In this document: piece by piece, positions 29,144 through 36,840 of the stretch
How positions within the stretch are numbered: position 1 is the stretch's first letter
How the letters are laid out: every line of letters begins with the position of its first letter
Source: Clostridia bacterium
Lineage (GTDB): Bacteria; Bacillota; Clostridia; Peptostreptococcales; Acidaminobacteraceae
Reading direction: 5' to 3'
NCBI GenBank assembly: GCA_016937975.1
Contig: JAFGVN010000099.1
Location: 28,808-92,807, forward strand
Length of the DNA stretch: 64,000 nucleotides
Notes under the pieces: model-generated
What the model was told of the DNA's origin: nothing
What the model saw: only the letters and a program-made list of their open reading frames with translations
The model's database searches: none
Position numbers and translations under genes: made by a program

Positions 29144-29695
29144 GTAAGTTTCTTCAATGACTTCTATTTTCAAATCCTCTTCAAGATTATCAAATTCGTC
29201 TTCATCCATATCTTTGTCTGGTTCCTCTTCGACGGTTTCTTCAAGCACTTCATCGGGTTCGACATTAGCAACTTCAAGACCACAGAATTTCAAATCGTAA
29301 TGAATGTTCAGAAGAGGTGCTTCTTCGTTTTCACTGTTATCAATGGTGTTATTTTCAATACTCGAGCTTGCTTGAACACCATCCATTTGCACATGCCAAT
29401 AATCAGGTACTTTAACCTCAATACCAGAAAATCTTCCGAAGATATCTAGTAATGCAGTTTTGTTTTGCATTGTTGCTTTCTCAAAATTCACTTCTACCCC
29501 TGAAAAGCTTGCAGCGATAGAATCCTTTTCAAAGGGTTCATTTTCATAAGTAAATTGTTTACCTGTAAATTTTACCTTCTGATTGTATTTCTCAGCTCTA
29601 CCATCGATTTTACATAATTCACAAAGTAACTTGAGTACACCAGCGATGCTGGCAATTAAAAGTGCTGCCTTAAATACTTTTTTTACAATTTTCAT
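29138..29695 (-). CDS. Small LiaF-C-terminal-like protein with acidic tail
   Basis: The 185 residues have a hydrophobic N-terminal segment (about 8-28) that may anchor the protein. Two copies of a short repeat resembling the cell-wall-stress (LiaF C-terminal/DUF4097) beta-helix follow: FSGVEVNFEKA and FSGIEVKVPDYW, with FCGLEV near the end. The last 35 residues are strongly acidic (many Glu and Asp), which is unusual for the family. LiaF-type proteins damp a cell-envelope-stress kinase; no LiaRS pair is adjacent. Function is unknown. Confidence 0.65.
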   Translation of the reverse strand: MKIVKKVFKAALLIASIAGVLKLLCELCKIDGRAEKYNQKVKFTGKQFTYENEPFEKDSIAASFSGVEVNFEKATMQNKTALLDIFGRFSGIEVKVPDYWHVQMDGVQASSSIENNTIDNSENEEAPLLNIHYDLKFCGLEVANVEPDEVLEETVEEEPDKDMDEDEFDNLEEDLKIEVIEETYE

Positions 29696-29762
29696 ATAAT
29701 TCTCCTATCTCTTCATTATACCAATCTTACCCAATTAAAATAAAATGTACCATCTATTCTTC

Positions 29763-29796
29763 AAAAAAAAGATAAAGAAAAATAAATTTCTTTATC
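29763..29796 (-). terminator. Terminator of the NRPS-like gene
   Basis: The perfect 10-bp stem GATAAAGAAA/TTTCTTTATC with a 6-base loop is followed by a T8 run on the minus strand. Confidence 0.85.
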
Positions 29797-29812
29797 GAAT
29801 TTTAAAAAAGCC

Positions 29813-31762
29813 TTAATATAATTTCAATTGACCATCAAACATTAACTTACCACTATGGGAAGTCATAACGATGTTTGAAGCATCTACCTCTGGCAGTACA
29901 AGAGCATTGGAAGTGTTTGTTACACCAGGACCAAAGATATAGACATTACCCCTTTCACCAACCTGAGTGATGTTATGATTCTTGTTTAACATAATAAGAC
30001 CAATACCTTCCACAGGTTGAAGGTTTTGAATTTTGCCAAATGAAACTTCACCCATCGCATAATATGGAATCGCCTCATCGGATTCAAATCCAATGAATAA
30101 TTGACACGCACCTTTATAATGAATTGGCTCCTTTACAAATGCCTTTTTAAGCGTTGGATAATTTTCGATGTCATTTCCAATATTACCATAGGTTGCTTTA
30201 TGTTCTTGAATTAAATTTTCATTTCCAATAACTACCTTTGCTCCAGATAAGAAACATGGTACTAAATGTCCATAGAATCTATTGGTAACAATTACATCGG
30301 ATGTATCAAGACCTATGGTAGTCATATAATTTTTCAAATAATACTGATAACCTTCTTTTTGTACTAAACTACGACTTAAATACGAAATATTATGATAGGT
30401 TTTAGCATCTTGATGGGTAATTTTATACCCCAACATTTTTTTCTTTATTATATTACCTTCTTTATTTAAACTGAAAGTAAGGGATAGCTGATCACAAGCT
30501 ATGAAACATGCCAACTGATCAATCATAGAATCACTTTCCAATGAGACAAGTTGATAAGGTTTCAGAGTACGAATTGTTTTCTTGAGCTTTTCAATTTTCT
30601 TCTTAAGATCCAAAACCTGATAATTTTGGTTGTTTTCCATGATCAGTTGGTTATCCTTTAATTGATTAAAATATTCAGAAATGGATTTAGCAGGACGTAA
30701 AGGATTTAAATCCGTAAACTGATATGCTAGTTCTTTTTCTCTTTTGGTAACCAAATCAACTTCTGATAACTTTTTGGAACTATTTTCTAAGACTTCAAAA
30801 ACAATCATTCTTATTTTATTGAGCATAAAGAATATTTCATCTTTTTTGAAAGCATATTTTTTAAAAGTTATAAATAATTCCAATTCCCAATCGAATTCCC
30901 TTATTCTAAATTCAATATCTTCCTTAATCTCCTTTGAAGGAAGAATATAATGATTTCCCTTAATATCGCTATATCGGTCTTCTAAAATAATGGCGATTGG
31001 ACTTCTTTTTTGAAGTGATTTCCAATCTCTTTTAAGAAATTCCTTAAGGGTTAATTCCGGATTACGACTTAATCCAAAAGATTCTTTAACTTCTAAATTA
31101 CCAATAACAGAAAGATCTTCATCGAAAATATTGGTTTTAAAGTTTAGGTCCTTATGTTGACACATTTTATAATAAATACCTAAAACACCTGTAAAGAACT
31201 GAATTAAGGTAATGCCTTCCTCATCAGCGTATTGACGAATGCGTTTGGTCAAATTTTCATCGAAGGAAACTGTTTTGTGTAAAGCTTGATGTTTACCTGA
31301 AAGCATTGCTTTATTTAGATTTATGCCTTCTTTACTTAACCAGCTATCATAGGATGACCCCGTTTGCTTGTATTTACCAATAAAATATTCCTTTTCCAAT
31401 CCAAGAATAAACTTCTTAATACTACTCTCATCAAATAATAATCGATTGAGCTGATAATAAAAACCTCGAAGATTATTGTTAAAATAAATCAGTTGAAAAT
31501 TAGCAGGCTCATTGATTGGTGTTTTTATGCCATCTAATTTACCTTTAAAACTCAGTTGATCTAAAGCATGTATACTTTTGTATTCGAAAGTTCTTTCGTT
31601 AATAGATAAATCTTCTAAATTAAAATGAAATACATCGTGGATATGTATCATTTCGTTTAGGCTTTTTTTAAAGTACTCTTCATTTAAGTCAAGGTCATAT
31701 AAAACATAACCTTCATAATAACTGTTCACTCGTTTTCCATTTTGATTAATTTTACTTTTCAT
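29813..31762 (-). CDS. Stand-alone degenerate NRPS condensation-adenylation protein
   Basis: The 649 residues follow the order of an NRPS C-A unit. Residues 15-340 resemble a condensation domain: YVLYDLDLNEEYFKKSLNEM, then NRLLFDES at 106-113 where HHxxxDG should be, and ITLIQFFTGVLGIYY. The linker SEVDLVTKREKELAYQFTDL and ISEYFNQLKD resemble the C-to-A junction. The end (GERGNVYIFGPGVTNTSNAL and SGKLMFDGQLKLY) looks like motifs A7-A8. Both catalytic His are lost, the Ser/Thr-rich A3 P-loop is absent, and the protein stops where the C-terminal A subdomain with its catalytic Lys would begin. No carrier or thioesterase gene is near. It is probably a pseudo-enzyme, or a long-decayed gene that kept its frame. 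Confidence 0.7.
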   Translation of the reverse strand: MKSKINQNGKRVNSYYEGYVLYDLDLNEEYFKKSLNEMIHIHDVFHFNLEDLSINERTFEYKSIHALDQLSFKGKLDGIKTPINEPANFQLIYFNNNLRGFYYQLNRLLFDESSIKKFILGLEKEYFIGKYKQTGSSYDSWLSKEGINLNKAMLSGKHQALHKTVSFDENLTKRIRQYADEEGITLIQFFTGVLGIYYKMCQHKDLNFKTNIFDEDLSVIGNLEVKESFGLSRNPELTLKEFLKRDWKSLQKRSPIAIILEDRYSDIKGNHYILPSKEIKEDIEFRIREFDWELELFITFKKYAFKKDEIFFMLNKIRMIVFEVLENSSKKLSEVDLVTKREKELAYQFTDLNPLRPAKSISEYFNQLKDNQLIMENNQNYQVLDLKKKIEKLKKTIRTLKPYQLVSLESDSMIDQLACFIACDQLSLTFSLNKEGNIIKKKMLGYKITHQDAKTYHNISYLSRSLVQKEGYQYYLKNYMTTIGLDTSDVIVTNRFYGHLVPCFLSGAKVVIGNENLIQEHKATYGNIGNDIENYPTLKKAFVKEPIHYKGACQLFIGFESDEAIPYYAMGEVSFGKIQNLQPVEGIGLIMLNKNHNITQVGERGNVYIFGPGVTNTSNALVLPEVDASNIVMTSHSGKLMFDGQLKLY

Positions 31763-31809
31763 TTGTTCCCCTTTATTTATCTGATAGCCTTATTTTAACA
31801 TTAAATCCA

Positions 31810-31846
31810 TATAAAATAAAATGACTCTTTAAAAAAGAGTCATTTT
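31810..31846 (-). terminator. Terminator of the aminotransferase gene
   Basis: The 13-bp stem AAAATGACTCTTT/AAAGAGTCATTTT with a 3-base loop and a T-rich tail on the minus strand follows the aminotransferase stop. Confidence 0.88.
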
Positions 31847-31855
31847 GTTTAAATA

Positions 31856-33037
31856 TTATTTTAAAGCTTCATTTAAAAGTTGACCAAGTCTTTCAATACC
31901 AATAACTATATTCTCTTCATTCATATTCGAGAAATTTAAACGCATTGTGTTTTTTGTATCACTATTTGGAAAGAATGATGCACCAGGTACATAAGCAACT
32001 TTATGCTCAACAGCAGTCTTCATTAATTCAGTCGTATTTATTGCCTTAGGTAATTCAACCCAAATGAAAAGTCCACCTTCAGGTACTGTATACTTAGCAT
32101 CTGCTGGGAATGCTTTTTTCATGGTTTCAAGCATCAAATTACGACGATTTTTATATACTTCAATAATGGTTTCAATGTGATCATCTAAAGAATAATCATC
32201 TAAGAATGCACTTAATTCCCTCTGACTGATCGTACTGGTTTGTAAATCAGCACCTTGTTTAACAAGAATATACTTATTGTGGACTTCACCTTCGCCACAT
32301 ACCCAACCAATTCTCAAGCCAGGTGCAAATGTTTTTGAGAATGTGCCTAAATAAACAACTCTACCCTCAGTATCTAAAGATTTTACTGCAGGTAAATGTT
32401 CACCTTCATATCTTAATTCACCATATGGATTATCTTCAATAACAATTAAATCATACTGATTTGCTAATTCAATTAATCTTTGTCTACGTTCCAAGCTCCA
32501 TGTTCTACCTGATGGATTTTGAAAATCTGGAATAACATAGATAAACTTTGCATTTGGGTTTTCTTGAATCGTTTTTTCAAGTTCAGACATAATCATACCT
32601 TTTTCGTCTGTTTCAACTTCTCTGAATTCACATTGATAAGCTTTGAAAGCATTGATTGCACCTAAATAACTAGGACTTTCACAAATTACAATGTCACCTG
32701 GATCTAAAAAGATTTTTCCGGAAAAATCTAAGCCTTGTTGTGAACCACTTGTAATTAAAATATTTTCAGCTTTTGTTTTAATTTGCATCTTCTCCATGCG
32801 TTTAACAATATGTTCTCTTAATGGTAAGAAACCTTCAGTTGTTGAATACTGTAAGGCATCTCTACCGTCGTTATGGATCACTTTTTTTGCTACAGCTTCC
32901 ATTTTTTCCAATGGAAATAATTCAGGTGCAGGTAAACCACCTGCAAATGATATAATACCAGGTATTTGAGTTAATTTTAAAATCTCTCTAATTTCTGATG
33001 CTTTAATTTTTTCCATTCTTTTTGAATATCTAGCCAT
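31856..33037 (-). CDS. Class I/II aminotransferase (2-aminoadipate/aromatic type)
   Basis: The 393 residues start behind AAAGGGGA. FAGGLPAPELFP is the N-terminal signature of the LysN/MocR-like aminotransferase subgroup, DNPYGELRYEG holds the Asp-to-Tyr contacts, and GTFSKTFAPGLRIGW carries the PLP Lys. This group has broad specificity for 2-aminoadipate, branched-chain and aromatic amino acids. It makes 2-oxo acids that the adjacent ferredoxin oxidoreductase could oxidise. Its promoter carries the same palindrome as the oxidoreductase operon, which supports a joint amino-acid fermentation role. Confidence 0.88.
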   Translation of the reverse strand: MARYSKRMEKIKASEIREILKLTQIPGIISFAGGLPAPELFPLEKMEAVAKKVIHNDGRDALQYSTTEGFLPLREHIVKRMEKMQIKTKAENILITSGSQQGLDFSGKIFLDPGDIVICESPSYLGAINAFKAYQCEFREVETDEKGMIMSELEKTIQENPNAKFIYVIPDFQNPSGRTWSLERRQRLIELANQYDLIVIEDNPYGELRYEGEHLPAVKSLDTEGRVVYLGTFSKTFAPGLRIGWVCGEGEVHNKYILVKQGADLQTSTISQRELSAFLDDYSLDDHIETIIEVYKNRRNLMLETMKKAFPADAKYTVPEGGLFIWVELPKAINTTELMKTAVEHKVAYVPGASFFPNSDTKNTMRLNFSNMNEENIVIGIERLGQLLNEALK

Positions 33038-33061
33038 AATAGTCCCCTTTAATAATACTGT

Positions 33062-33071
33062 TGATATATCA
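33062..33071 (-). promoter_or_regulatory. Palindromic operator candidate, aminotransferase
   Basis: TGATATATCA is a perfect palindrome 14 bases past the -10 box. The same 10-mer lies 13 bases past the -10 box of the oxidoreductase operon. A GTATAC palindrome follows immediately upstream at 33075-33080. It is the likely site of a repressor, plausibly the neighbouring GntR protein. Confidence 0.55.
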
Positions 33072-33084
33072 CACGTATACTATG

Positions 33085-33113
33085 AATATACCAAAAAAAC
33101 GTTTTCCCGTCAA
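33085..33113 (-). promoter_or_regulatory. Sigma-A promoter of the aminotransferase gene
   Basis: TTGACG, a 17-base spacer and TATATT, reading leftwards. The predicted start of transcription is near 33078. Confidence 0.75.
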
Positions 33114-33124
33114 GGAGAGCAAAA

Positions 33125-33769
33125 TTATGCTCTTCCGAAAAAACGTCTTGACATCTGATCTAAAAATTCCTGAGTATGCTCTTCAGTAGTCATTCTGGCC
33201 TTTTCTTTATCATGGGCTTTAATTGCTGAAGCCATATGGGTCAAAGAAGCTTTAAACCAGTTCACATCCTCTAAAACATAATTGATGTACTGTAAAAATC
33301 GTGCCGTCTTAATATTCAGTTCCTCCAGCATTTCAATTAACATAGGATTATTGGATGCTTCTCTAACGACACGATGGAACCTTTGATCATCTTTAATACA
33401 TGCTTTATAATCATCAACGATGTCATAATTTTCAAATCTATTGATAATTTCATACAACTCATTAATCTGTGCTGATGTAGCTCTTTGTGCAGCTAATTCA
33501 GCAGCAAGTCCTTCCAAATTCTTTTTAACTTCATAAGCGTGCTTAACGGATTGAAGATCCACTTGAGTAACAAAAGTACCGACTCGAGGTTTTAAATCCA
33601 ATAAACCCTTCTCAGACAATTTTAAAATGGCTTCGCGTATTGGTGTTCTTGAGACACCAAACTCTTCAATGAGTTCTTTTTCATTAATGGCATCACCAGG
33701 CTGATATTCCATATCAATGATGCGACGTTCTAATTCTTTATAGATACTCATATTAATAGGTAGATTCAT
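33125..33769 (-). CDS. GntR/FadR-subfamily transcriptional regulator
   Basis: The 214 residues have an N-terminal winged helix (ELIEEFGVSRTPIREAILK, about 30-48) and the wing GLLDLKPRVGTFV. They are followed by an all-helical FCD ligand domain (about 80-205). His residues in RFHRVVREASNNP and AHDKEKA-type positions could bind a metal and an organic acid. It lies between the 2-oxoacid oxidoreductase operon and the aminotransferase gene, transcribed with both on the minus strand. I infer that it controls both, through the shared palindrome. A 7-1-7 inverted repeat, AAATGGT-C-ACCATTT (33827-33841), just upstream may be its own operator. Confidence 0.88.
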   Translation of the reverse strand: MNLPINMSIYKELERRIIDMEYQPGDAINEKELIEEFGVSRTPIREAILKLSEKGLLDLKPRVGTFVTQVDLQSVKHAYEVKKNLEGLAAELAAQRATSAQINELYEIINRFENYDIVDDYKACIKDDQRFHRVVREASNNPMLIEMLEELNIKTARFLQYINYVLEDVNWFKASLTHMASAIKAHDKEKARMTTEEHTQEFLDQMSRRFFGRA

Positions 33770-33840
33770 TAGGTCGTCCTTTCATTTATATAATAGATAC
33801 ATTATACAACATAATATCAGCCATGGAAATGGTCACCATT

Positions 33841-34737
33841 TTATTTTTGTTGCCAGTCTTTTCGCATTTTAGCCCATTTAGCATCTCTATGATTTTTAAT
33901 CACTTCAATGTCTTCTTCCTTCAGATGTTTAAATCTGCTTTGTGCCATTAAATAATTTTCAACGGATGCAAATTCCTTTGGATTTTTGTTTAATATAAAC
34001 TCACCATTCTCAAATTCTGCCAAGTACCACAAACCTGAATCAACTGCTTGCTTTGCCAATTCAATAGTTACTTCTGAGCCGTGGCCCCAACCCGTTGGAC
34101 AAGGTGCGAATATATGAACATAAGATGTCCCTTTTGTATTTTTAGCTTTCTCAATTTTAGCCATTAAATCTTCTGGATAACCAACACTTGCAGTAGCAGC
34201 ATATTGGATACCATGGGCTGCAACGATTTCAAACATATTCTTCTTCATAGTGATGGATCCAGGTAGATTTTTACCTGCAGGAGACGTTGTAGTTTTTGTC
34301 CCATATGGTGTCAAACCACTTTTTTGAATACCAGTATTCATATAAGCTTCATTATCATTACAGATGTAAATAATGTCGTCATTTCGATCTATTGCACCTG
34401 ATAAAGCTTGCAAACCGATATCAGCAGTACCACCATCACCTGCAAAACCAACAGTTTGTGTATTTTCAATACCCAAAGCCTTCAAACCTGCTGCCATACC
34501 AGAAGCTACTGCACCAGTCGAAGCGAAAGGTGTAATGATTGCATTTGTTGTAAAAGCCATATTGGGATAGATAAATGAAACGGCAGACATACAACCTGCT
34601 GGAAGTGCTGCAAATGTACGTTCACCTAAAATCTTCATAGTTAAACGAACTGCCAAACTTTCACCGCAACCACCACAAGCTTTATGGCCATAAAAAAATT
34701 CTTCGTTAGTTAAATTTCTAGCATTATGTTTGATCAT
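33841..34737 (-). CDS. porB: 2-oxoacid:ferredoxin oxidoreductase beta subunit (PorB)
   Basis: The 298 residues hold the thiamine-pyrophosphate motif GDGGTADIGLQALSGAIDRN...NDNEAYMNTG. CGGCGESLAVRL with PCPTGWG supplies Cys residues of the proximal 4Fe-4S cluster. With the alpha, gamma and delta subunits encoded just before it, it decarboxylates pyruvate or a similar 2-oxo acid to an acyl-CoA and reduced ferredoxin. Its start overlaps the alpha stop (ATGA). It is last in the four-gene operon. Confidence 0.92.
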   Translation of the reverse strand: MIKHNARNLTNEEFFYGHKACGGCGESLAVRLTMKILGERTFAALPAGCMSAVSFIYPNMAFTTNAIITPFASTGAVASGMAAGLKALGIENTQTVGFAGDGGTADIGLQALSGAIDRNDDIIYICNDNEAYMNTGIQKSGLTPYGTKTTTSPAGKNLPGSITMKKNMFEIVAAHGIQYAATASVGYPEDLMAKIEKAKNTKGTSYVHIFAPCPTGWGHGSEVTIELAKQAVDSGLWYLAEFENGEFILNKNPKEFASVENYLMAQSRFKHLKEEDIEVIKNHRDAKWAKMRKDWQQK

Positions 34738-35903
34738 TGTTCACACCTCACATTCATATACTGAATTTTATCATGATGATCTGAAGACATCATTTGTTCA
34801 AAAGCTTCTTCAATATTGCCTTTTGTGATGTCACGACCACCTAAACCACCGATGTAATTGGTCGTTTTAGGTACTGTGTCAAGAGAGGATAATGCAGAAT
34901 TCACATTTGTAAAAATTGTGCCCTCATATCCAAAAGAAATGTTTTTATCAAGGACACCTACATGCTTTACATCTCTTAATGCAATGCGCAATTGTTCAGC
35001 TGGGAAAGGTCTCAAATATCTGAGTTTTAAAAGTCCCACTTTTTTACCTTCAGCTCTCATTTGATCAACAACAATTCGAGTCGTACCTGTAATACTACCT
35101 GTAGTAATTAAAACAACATCAGCATCTTCTGTTTTATAGCATTCCATCATACCATGATATTTTCTACCAAAAGCTTCATGGAATTCGTGATCAACCGATT
35201 CAATGACAGAAACCGAATTTTGTAAATCCCTCTCCTGCTTGATTTTAAATTCCATATTGAAATCATTACCAGCAGAAATACATAAACTCTTTGGGTCATC
35301 TAAAGCCATAACTTGCTTAGACATTTGAATTGGTGGTAGAAATGCATCTACTTTATCTTGTTCAGGAATTTCTACTAACTCATAAGTATGTGTTAATACA
35401 AATCCATCCAGATTGACCATCATTGGGGCTAATACCTGTGGATGTTCTGCAATTTTATAAGCTTGAATCATCATATCAAGTGCCTCTTGAGCATCTTCAA
35501 CATAAACTTGAATCCAACCAGAGTTTAATAGAAACATGGAATCCATTTGATCCCCATAAATATTCCAAGGTGTTGCAATCGCACGGTTGGCATTCATCAT
35601 AACAATTGGCATTCTCGCACCACTAGCGTATGGTAAACACTCAGCCATATAAAGTAAACCTTGTGAAGAAGTTGCGGTAAAAGCTCTCGCACCTACAGAA
35701 CTAACACCCATAGCTGCAGCCATGGCACTGTGTTCAGATTCTACGTGCATATATTCTGCTTTTAAAGACCCATCCTCAACCATTTCTGACAATCTTTCAA
35801 CAGCAATGGTTTGAGGTGTAATTGGATATGCGGAAATAACATGTGGTCTTGCTAACCGAACACCTTCAGCAACTGCGTCATTTCCTGAAATAAATTTGCG
35901 CAT
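34734..35903 (-). CDS. porA: 2-oxoacid:ferredoxin oxidoreductase alpha subunit (PorA)
   Basis: The 389 residues show the PorA opening SGNDAVAEGVRLARPHVISAYPITPQT, the ESEHSAMAAAMGVSSVGARAFT stretch, and VNLDGFVLTHTYE, where the pyruvate-type enzymes have a similar D-G-F-x-L-T-H motif. The C-terminal domain follows. The start shares its first base with the delta stop (TAATG). The sequence is closer to pyruvate than to 2-oxoglutarate enzymes by eye, but 2-oxoisovalerate cannot be ruled out. Confidence 0.92.
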   Translation of the reverse strand: MRKFISGNDAVAEGVRLARPHVISAYPITPQTIAVERLSEMVEDGSLKAEYMHVESEHSAMAAAMGVSSVGARAFTATSSQGLLYMAECLPYASGARMPIVMMNANRAIATPWNIYGDQMDSMFLLNSGWIQVYVEDAQEALDMMIQAYKIAEHPQVLAPMMVNLDGFVLTHTYELVEIPEQDKVDAFLPPIQMSKQVMALDDPKSLCISAGNDFNMEFKIKQERDLQNSVSVIESVDHEFHEAFGRKYHGMMECYKTEDADVVLITTGSITGTTRIVVDQMRAEGKKVGLLKLRYLRPFPAEQLRIALRDVKHVGVLDKNISFGYEGTIFTNVNSALSSLDTVPKTTNYIGGLGGRDITKGNIEEAFEQMMSSDHHDKIQYMNVRCEQ

Positions 35904-36202
35904 TATTTCTCCTCCTTTACCATTTCAATACAACCCGGTTTACATTCGTGAGCACAAATGCCACAACCTTTACAATAATCATAATCAATGACTAATTTCT
36001 CACCTGACTTATCAATAACACCATCAGGACATAATAAAAAGCATCTTAAGCACATTACACATTTATCTGTATCAATAACAGGTCTATAAGTTCTCCATCC
36101 TGCATTAATCGATGTCAAATGATCACTAGGACAAGTAGAACCAACAGGATATGCATCAATATTTACGGGTTCCTGCCATTGTTTTAATTTTGGTCTATTC
36201 AT
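35903..36202 (-). CDS. porD: 2-oxoacid:ferredoxin oxidoreductase delta subunit (PorD)
   Basis: The 99-residue ferredoxin-type subunit has two 4Fe-4S motifs, CVMCLRCFLLCPDG and CKGCGICAHECKPGC. It passes electrons from the beta-subunit cluster to free ferredoxin. It overlaps the gamma stop by 4 bases and the alpha start by one, so translation is coupled. Confidence 0.93.
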   Translation of the reverse strand: MNRPKLKQWQEPVNIDAYPVGSTCPSDHLTSINAGWRTYRPVIDTDKCVMCLRCFLLCPDGVIDKSGEKLVIDYDYCKGCGICAHECKPGCIEMVKEEK

Positions 36203-36738
36203 TTGCCCTCCTTAATCATTTCGTATGCTTTAGCCATTAAAGCAATATTCTTATTGGCTATGTTTTCTTTCATAGACTCTCTAATGGCATTGTTACAAGA
36301 TTCAAGTTGAATAAAATCTCCTGCAGCCACTAAAGCACCCATCATCGCAGTATTAGTAATTGGTCTTCCCAAATATTCAAGAGCCAACGAAGTTGCATCT
36401 AAAGCAATGATATTTACATTGTCGATTTTATATTTTTCAGGGGTTTCTGTATTGATCAAAACAATACCATTGGGTTTTAAACCATTTAAAACATTATCAC
36501 CCCATAAAGTTTCGTCTAAAACGACGACATAATCACAAGCATCTACTTCACTTCTGTCTGTAATTTTATTTTCATCTATTCGTGTAAAACCCAATACAGG
36601 CGCGCCACGTCTTTCTGGTCCAAATGATGGAAATGCTTGAGCATATGCGTTTCCATGAACAGACGCTGCCATTCCAAGAAGCCTAGCGATTGTGAAACTA
36701 CCTTGTCCACCTCTACCATGCCATCTAACTTCAATCAT
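36199..36738 (-). CDS. porC: 2-oxoacid:ferredoxin oxidoreductase gamma subunit (PorC)
   Basis: The 179 residues carry the signature RWHGRGGQGSFTIARLLGMA for coenzyme A-side binding and GPERRGAPVLGF. It is the first gene of the operon, behind GAGGAGG and downstream of a strong promoter. The order gamma-delta-alpha-beta is the classical por arrangement. Confidence 0.93.
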   Translation of the reverse strand: MIEVRWHGRGGQGSFTIARLLGMAASVHGNAYAQAFPSFGPERRGAPVLGFTRIDENKITDRSEVDACDYVVVLDETLWGDNVLNGLKPNGIVLINTETPEKYKIDNVNIIALDATSLALEYLGRPITNTAMMGALVAAGDFIQLESCNNAIRESMKENIANKNIALMAKAYEMIKEGK

Positions 36739-36761
36739 GTTAACCTCCTCTAATATTCATG

Positions 36762-36771
36762 TGATATATCA
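36762..36771 (-). promoter_or_regulatory. Palindromic operator candidate, por operon
   Basis: TGATATATCA, identical to the site at 33062-33071, lies 13 bases past the -10 box. It sits just inside the predicted transcript, a position where a bound repressor would block initiation. Confidence 0.55.
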
Positions 36772-36783
36772 GCTATATTTCAC

Positions 36784-36812
36784 ATAATAACCTATGAGGA
36801 AAACCTTGTCAA
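36784..36812 (-). promoter_or_regulatory. Sigma-A promoter of the por operon
   Basis: TTGACA, a 17-base spacer and TATTAT, reading leftwards: a near-consensus promoter. Confidence 0.85.
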
Positions 36813-36815
36813 GAG

Positions 36816-36840
36816 AAAAAGCATTTAGAAAACTAAATGC
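36816..36840 (-). terminator. Terminator of the transketolase gene
   Basis: The 8-bp stem GCATTTAG/CTAAATGC with a 4-base loop is followed on the minus strand by TTTTT. The stop codon lies in the 5' arm. Confidence 0.85.

Noticed and set aside
32691..32969. 92-residue plus-strand ORF
   Set aside because: Antisense to the conserved aminotransferase; a frame shadow.
33841..36738. por genes as part of the purine pathway
   Set aside because: They could use pyruvate from it, but they are 17 kb away and share control signals with an aminotransferase.
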